Shown here: positions 6,618 through 9,933 of the stretch, one piece after another
Position numbering within the stretch: the stretch's first letter is position 1
Layout: each line of letters starts with the position of its first letter
Assembly (NCBI GenBank): GCA_016938535.1
Contig: JAFGUL010000207.1
Location: forward strand, 1-9,933
Origin: Candidatus Delongbacteria bacterium
GTDB lineage: Bacteria > Delongbacteria > UBA4055
Length of the DNA: 9,933 nt
Reading direction: 5' to 3'
Translations under genes and position numbers: made by a program
Notes under the pieces: generated by a model
Databases searched by the model: none
What the model was told of the DNA's origin: nothing
The model's input: the letters and a program-made list of their open reading frames with translations, nothing else

Positions 6618-6750
6618 TCCTGCTCTCCATATTTTATATTTTCTCGTTAAAAAGATATCCGAAATTAAAGAACTGTTGGAGAAAATCCAACCTGATTATG
6701 ACGAACAGCGTATGTTCGAGGATGAAAGTGTGAAAGCGAAGACGAAAAAA
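6618..6750. other. Intergenic gap with hairpin and plus-strand coding-like stretch
   Basis: This 133-bp gap inside the propeller set contains a perfect inverted repeat GTTGGA-5 nt-TCCAAC (6675-6691) without a T-run, so it is not a clear terminator. Read on the plus strand, 6649-6750 gives 34 codons of charged, helix-like sequence ('KKISEIKELLEKIQPDYDEQ' then 'RMFEDESVKAKTKK'). It has no start or ribosome site of its own and could be a remnant of an older gene or chance. Confidence 0.35.
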
Positions 6751-7830
6751 CTAAATCTCCGTATAATCGTAAACTATTATATACTGGTCGGTAACCGCGT
6801 AAATTCTATCTTTCTCGAAGAACAGTTTATGGTCCATAGGGATCGGAATAGTAATGTCTTTTAAATAGACACCGAACTTATAGATCGAATAGACCGGATT
6901 CTCCTTACCTTCGTTCTTATATGTTTTCAGCACCCACAGAATACCGTTCTTATCGGCATAAATATTTTTGACCGTGTTCTTGGACTTTCCTTCACCGAAG
7001 ATTATTTCATCGATTACATCTGGTGCGAGGTTGTAATTTTTATATTTTTCAGTAAGTTCTTTTATTTCTTCAGCGCTTATATCGACTATAGGTGCACGGT
7101 CTTTTATCGTCTGGATCAACTTTCCGTCAAGATCGTAAACTAAGATCGAGATATCCTTTTTTGATTTCTCGTAAAGGTGTATCCTGTCTTTGCCTATAGC
7201 CGTAATTATCAGTTTGAGTACGCTGACGCTCGGGTTTTTTATATAATTCCTGCGTTCCAGAATTGACGCTATTTTATTGATTTCGCTGTCGTATATATTG
7301 ATGCTCTGTATGCCGTAATATTTTTCATCGACCGTTTCATTGCTTACACCAAGTCCGATCATCTTTCCGCCTGCATATCTGATCCAGCTTATGCTGCCTG
7401 AAAATCCGGCCGACCTGATAAAATTCCCGTCCCTGTCGAAGAAAGATATCCTTCTGAGCTGATCGTCTATGATTGAGACTGTATCGCTTACTGCAGCGAT
7501 GTTATATGAGACCTCGAATTCTCCGGGACCCTGACCTTTTCCGCCGAACTTATTTATTATATTCAGATTAGCATCGGTATGAAAAACTGTACAAGACTTC
7601 GAGTCCAGAAGGTAGATATCGTCCGGTGAAACAGCTGTTATGCCTTTGACCGACATGATGCCGTTTTCATGATAATCAGATCTCAATACTTCGGTGATCT
7701 CATATTGAAATGCAGGATCGGTTGGTTCTCCATTGTTGATCTCGTTGACTTTAGAGCTTGGGTTTTCACTTTTTTTCGAGCAGCCTGCTATAGTTATAAG
7801 GAACAGAAAACTGATAAATATGTTTTTCAT
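6751..7830 (-). CDS. Six-bladed beta-propeller lipoprotein (second of three)
   Basis: This is a 359-residue predicted lipoprotein with signal peptide 'MKNIFISFLFLITIAGC', good lipobox IAGC and Cys17. A PTDP motif lies at 36-39, and the family signature 'GGKGQGPGEF' at 96-105. Repeated blade turns ('FDRDGNFI', 'YDLDGKLI') and the C-terminal 'IYADKNGILWVLKTYKNEGK' pattern match its two neighbours, so all three arose by duplication. The fold is a six-bladed beta-propeller; the role in this organism is not known and no catalytic residues can be assigned. Its ATG overlaps the stop of the preceding propeller gene by ATGA, with GGGAG upstream, indicating translational coupling and likely equal expression. 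It probably sits on a membrane facing the periplasm or outside. Confidence 0.9.
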   Translation of the reverse strand: MKNIFISFLFLITIAGCSKKSENPSSKVNEINNGEPTDPAFQYEITEVLRSDYHENGIMSVKGITAVSPDDIYLLDSKSCTVFHTDANLNIINKFGGKGQGPGEFEVSYNIAAVSDTVSIIDDQLRRISFFDRDGNFIRSAGFSGSISWIRYAGGKMIGLGVSNETVDEKYYGIQSINIYDSEINKIASILERRNYIKNPSVSVLKLIITAIGKDRIHLYEKSKKDISILVYDLDGKLIQTIKDRAPIVDISAEEIKELTEKYKNYNLAPDVIDEIIFGEGKSKNTVKNIYADKNGILWVLKTYKNEGKENPVYSIYKFGVYLKDITIPIPMDHKLFFEKDRIYAVTDQYIIVYDYTEI

Positions 7831-8912
7831 TCTCTTTTCTCCCTGATCTTATACTTAGATACGACTACCTTATCTTCGCCTATATAAAATGAATATATCC
7901 TGTCGTTCAGAACTTTGGTTCTTGTTCCGTAATCGAACGACTCATATTCAAGGCTGTCGAGCGTGACTTCATTGACGAATCGTCCATCCTTGAAAACATC
8001 GAATCTGAAATGATCTTTAATGTTTTCTTTGTCGGGAGCATCATCAAAAGCCCGCATTACCCACAGGTTACCTTCGTAGTCTATGTACAGGTTTGAAATG
8101 CTTCTTTTGTATTTTGTACCGAAGAATTTACTCCAAACATCTTTTTTATATTCGAAAGGTATCATCGCGTAGTTCTTATTGATCACGCCTGCAGGTTTTC
8201 CGGATCGATCGTAGATTTCTATTCTGTACCTGTCCGTACGGTTCTCAGCTACATAGATCAGACTGTCTGATACTGCGTAAGGGATGCGGGATTTGAAAAA
8301 TATAAAATCCTCCGTTTCACCGCTGTCGCAAATATCGATCTTAATCTTGAATTTGTCGTCAAGGAGCGTAAGTTTCGATCTGCCCGTCATGATTTCGTCA
8401 GTTTCAAAAAGCTCAATACTTTGAGAAACGAACATTCCGTCCCTTACAACGAAAGTATGCGATTGACTGATAGCCGGGTCAAGGGATGAATTGATGAATT
8501 CTCCGTCAAGTGTGAACCTGTTCAGTGATTTATTGGCGGAATCGGTTACGAACAGTGTGTCATTTACGATAAATATGTTATTCGGATTAGTCAGTTCTCC
8601 GGGTCCGCCTCCCATACCTGCGAAATCTTTGATGTAATCAAGGTTACTGTCATATTTAATTATCTTACAGTTGATGCCCGAAAGAATATATATATTTCCT
8701 TCATCATCTTCAGTGGCGTCCCACGGCATGTCAAGCAGCATGGAAGTTGAGTCGTTCTGTAAAACTTTTTGTTCGATAATTTCTATAGCAAAGTCAGGAT
8801 CAGCCGGTTTTGAGGAGTTGTTGAATACCTGAGGTCCTTTTTCCGCTGCAGAGTTTTTCGAGCAAGATACTATCACAAGTAATACAAATAACAGTAATAA
8901 CAGTTTCTTCAC
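7827..8912 (-). CDS. Six-bladed beta-propeller lipoprotein (first of three)
   Basis: This is a 361-residue predicted lipoprotein that starts with GTG. No upstream in-frame start is evident, and GGAG lies 5 nt before the GTG. The signal peptide is leucine-rich and ends in lipobox IVSC with Cys17. PADP at 36-39 and 'AGMGGGPGEL' at 98-107 (the propeller signature, here with GEL for GEF) follow. Blade-like turns 'YDSNLDYI' and 'FTLDGEFI', and the C-terminal 'LYIDYEGNLWVMRAFDDAPD' region, mirror the two genes after it. It heads the three-gene set, with a predicted promoter about 40-70 bp upstream. Propellers of this family are often found near secreted or polymer-handling proteins, and the gene upstream is a secreted protein, but a functional link is only suggested by adjacency. 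Confidence 0.9.
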   Translation of the reverse strand: MKKLLLLLFVLLVIVSCSKNSAAEKGPQVFNNSSKPADPDFAIEIIEQKVLQNDSTSMLLDMPWDATEDDEGNIYILSGINCKIIKYDSNLDYIKDFAGMGGGPGELTNPNNIFIVNDTLFVTDSANKSLNRFTLDGEFINSSLDPAISQSHTFVVRDGMFVSQSIELFETDEIMTGRSKLTLLDDKFKIKIDICDSGETEDFIFFKSRIPYAVSDSLIYVAENRTDRYRIEIYDRSGKPAGVINKNYAMIPFEYKKDVWSKFFGTKYKRSISNLYIDYEGNLWVMRAFDDAPDKENIKDHFRFDVFKDGRFVNEVTLDSLEYESFDYGTRTKVLNDRIYSFYIGEDKVVVSKYKIREKRE

Positions 8913-8950
8913 TTTTACTCCATAATGTACATCAAATTAACTTCTGTATA

Positions 8951-8979
8951 ATGTTAAGGCTGAAATTATAATTAATCAA
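8951..8979 (-). promoter_or_regulatory. Possible promoter of the beta-propeller genes
   Basis: On the minus strand TTGATT (8974-8979) and TAACAT (8951-8956) are 17 bp apart, in the 82-bp gap before the first propeller gene. Each box departs from consensus, and the region is AT-rich, so this is a weak call. I see no terminator in the gap, so read-through from the secreted-protein gene is also possible. Confidence 0.35.
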
Positions 8980-8994
8980 GCATAATATAAGGGA

Positions 8995-9933
8995 CTATTT
9001 TATTATCACGAACTTGCCTATGAAATCATCTTTCTTGTCATCGACATCCTGCACGCTGAAGAGATAAATTCCGGACATGACCGCCTGATTGTTGTCGTTG
9101 ATGAGGTTCCACCATGCGCCGTTCTTACCGTAAATGTAAGGGTCGGAATATCTTGCGCTCCCGTTATGTCCGATAGTTTTAACAAGGTCTCCCGCAAGGG
9201 TGTATATCCTGATGACGCATCTTTCGGGCAGATTGAGAAAAGCTATCTTTCTGTCCTGCTCCTCCCATGCCGCGCCGTTCGTGGTTTCCCATCCCATGGC
9301 TTCATAGTCAATATCTCCTCTGTACGGGTTGGGAACGACGATAACGTCTTTTATTGAAGTAAAGCTCGAAGGAACTACCGAAGTTCCGTTTATTGAAGGG
9401 CTGGATTTGAGCGCGGGAACTCCCGTTTTGGGATCGCCGTAGTCAGACGCTGTGACGGCAACGAAATAAGGTCTGGCAGCGAGCTTGTTGTGCAAGACGA
9501 ATTTATAGTTGAAAATTTCGGTGCTCACAATAGAATCAGGAGAGAATGCAATGTCAACAGTGTCCTTCGTGCAGGTATAAGTGTAGATGTCCTGCAAAGA
9601 ATGGTCCGAGTGCAGGTCGCGGTTGTCGCCGAAAGGCGCAAGGTTCCAGACCGATCCGTCAGCGGTGATCGTAACGGGAGACACGGCTGCGCTGTCGGCG
9701 TAGAACGGTATATCGAAGAGTTCGGAAGGATCACCCGCATTGAAATAAGCGTAATTCACCCTGTCCGCGGAAAAGATCTCAGTGAAATTCAAAGCGTTCG
9801 CGTCAGGGGAGATGTGCACCTGATAACCCTCGAAATCCTTCCGCCGGGAGAACTTGTCCGTCGCGTGCTCCGGACCGGATACCGTTACGGCTCCGTCCTT
9901 TCCGTTAAGTTCGTGCGAGCACCACTCTATCGC
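8995..9933 (-). CDS. C-terminal part of a secreted protein with a Por/T9SS-type sorting domain (5' end beyond window)
   Basis: The reading frame is open from the right edge to TAG at 8995, giving 312 visible residues. The GTG at 9819 is not the real start, because coding-like sequence ('RRKDFEGYQVHISPDANALN') spans it. The 'DFEGYQVHIS' and later 'YFVAVTASDYGDPKTG' (about 156-171) segments have the style of the fibronectin-III-like modules of large exported proteins in FCB and allied candidate phyla. The end is a FlgD-like/sorting-type domain: 'VVPNPYRG' (199-206), 'IRIYTLAGDLVKTI' (241-254), 'GIYLFSV' (288-294), and terminal 'GKFVIIK'. Such domains direct export through the type IX (Por) system in Bacteroidota; here that is inferred from pattern only. 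The DNA is much more GC-rich than the ABC operon (38 of 60 bases in 9601-9660). Confidence 0.85.
   Translation of the reverse strand, partial: AIEWCSHELNGKDGAVTVSGPEHATDKFSRRKDFEGYQVHISPDANALNFTEIFSADRVNYAYFNAGDPSELFDIPFYADSAAVSPVTITADGSVWNLAPFGDNRDLHSDHSLQDIYTYTCTKDTVDIAFSPDSIVSTEIFNYKFVLHNKLAARPYFVAVTASDYGDPKTGVPALKSSPSINGTSVVPSSFTSIKDVIVVPNPYRGDIDYEAMGWETTNGAAWEEQDRKIAFLNLPERCVIRIYTLAGDLVKTIGHNGSARYSDPYIYGKNGAWWNLINDNNQAVMSGIYLFSVQDVDDKKDDFIGKFVIIK

Noticed and set aside
6313..6864. 183-codon open frame on the plus strand
   Set aside because: Most of it is antisense to two propeller genes and reads as a shadow; only the intergenic part (6649-6750) looks coding-like, and that is reported separately as a weak finding.
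8964..8973. 10-bp palindrome AATTATAATT before the propeller genes
   Set aside because: Pure A/T symmetry in an AT-rich spacer is expected by chance; no second copy was noticed.
9525..9740. 71-codon minus-strand frame rich in Thr/Ser/Leu
   Set aside because: It overlaps the secreted-protein gene in another frame and has no supporting motif.
9817..9819. GTG as the start codon of the right-end gene
   Set aside because: The frame continues upstream to the window edge with sequence typical of the same protein, and no ribosome binding site precedes the GTG.

Overview
All of the genes supported here lie on the minus strand, so transcription runs from right to left. The window suggests a bacterium of the Bacteroidota/FCB superphylum or a related uncultured lineage of the Ignavibacteria, Delongbacteria or Marinimicrobia kind. 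The reasons are a secreted protein ending in a 'PNPYRG ... GIYLF ... GKFVIIK' sorting-type domain, and three tandem lipoprotein six-bladed beta-propellers with the 'GxGPGE' signature. The promoters look E. coli-like (TTGACA-type -35 boxes) rather than typical of Bacteroides. This placement is an inference from protein style; no rRNA or marker gene is present.

Right end (8995-9933): the C-terminal 312 residues of a large secreted protein whose 5' end lies outside the window. This part is clearly more GC-rich than the rest. Next (8912 to 5469) come three paralogous beta-propeller lipoproteins. The first two overlap by ATGA, and the third follows after a 133-bp gap. A predicted promoter precedes the set and a strong intrinsic terminator (5414-5437) ends it.

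Middle (5319 to 1169): a compact five-gene operon with a YtrA-type GntR repressor, an ABC ATPase and three ABC-2 type permeases. Junctions are 2 bp, 15 bp, 1 bp and a 4-bp overlap. It starts from a good sigma-70-like promoter with an inverted repeat just downstream of the -10 box, which is probably the repressor's operator. The layout resembles Bacillus ytr-type operons, where such systems answer cell-envelope stress. The exported substrate here is unknown.

Left end (1080 to the edge): the most unusual gene. It begins as a MerR-family regulator (helix-turn-helix plus coiled coil, residues 1-113) but then carries at least two, probably three, tandem soluble copies of the cytoplasmic domain of type II secretion/type IV pilus platform proteins (GspF/PilC, T2SSF fold). 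There is no membrane segment in the visible part. Its own promoter has the 19-bp spacer with a central dyad typical of MerR-controlled promoters, and a second Shine-Dalgarno plus ATG sits exactly at the boundary between the regulator and the repeats. No stop interrupts the 360 codons to the window edge.

No tRNA, rRNA, CRISPR array, insertion sequence or attachment site was recognised.
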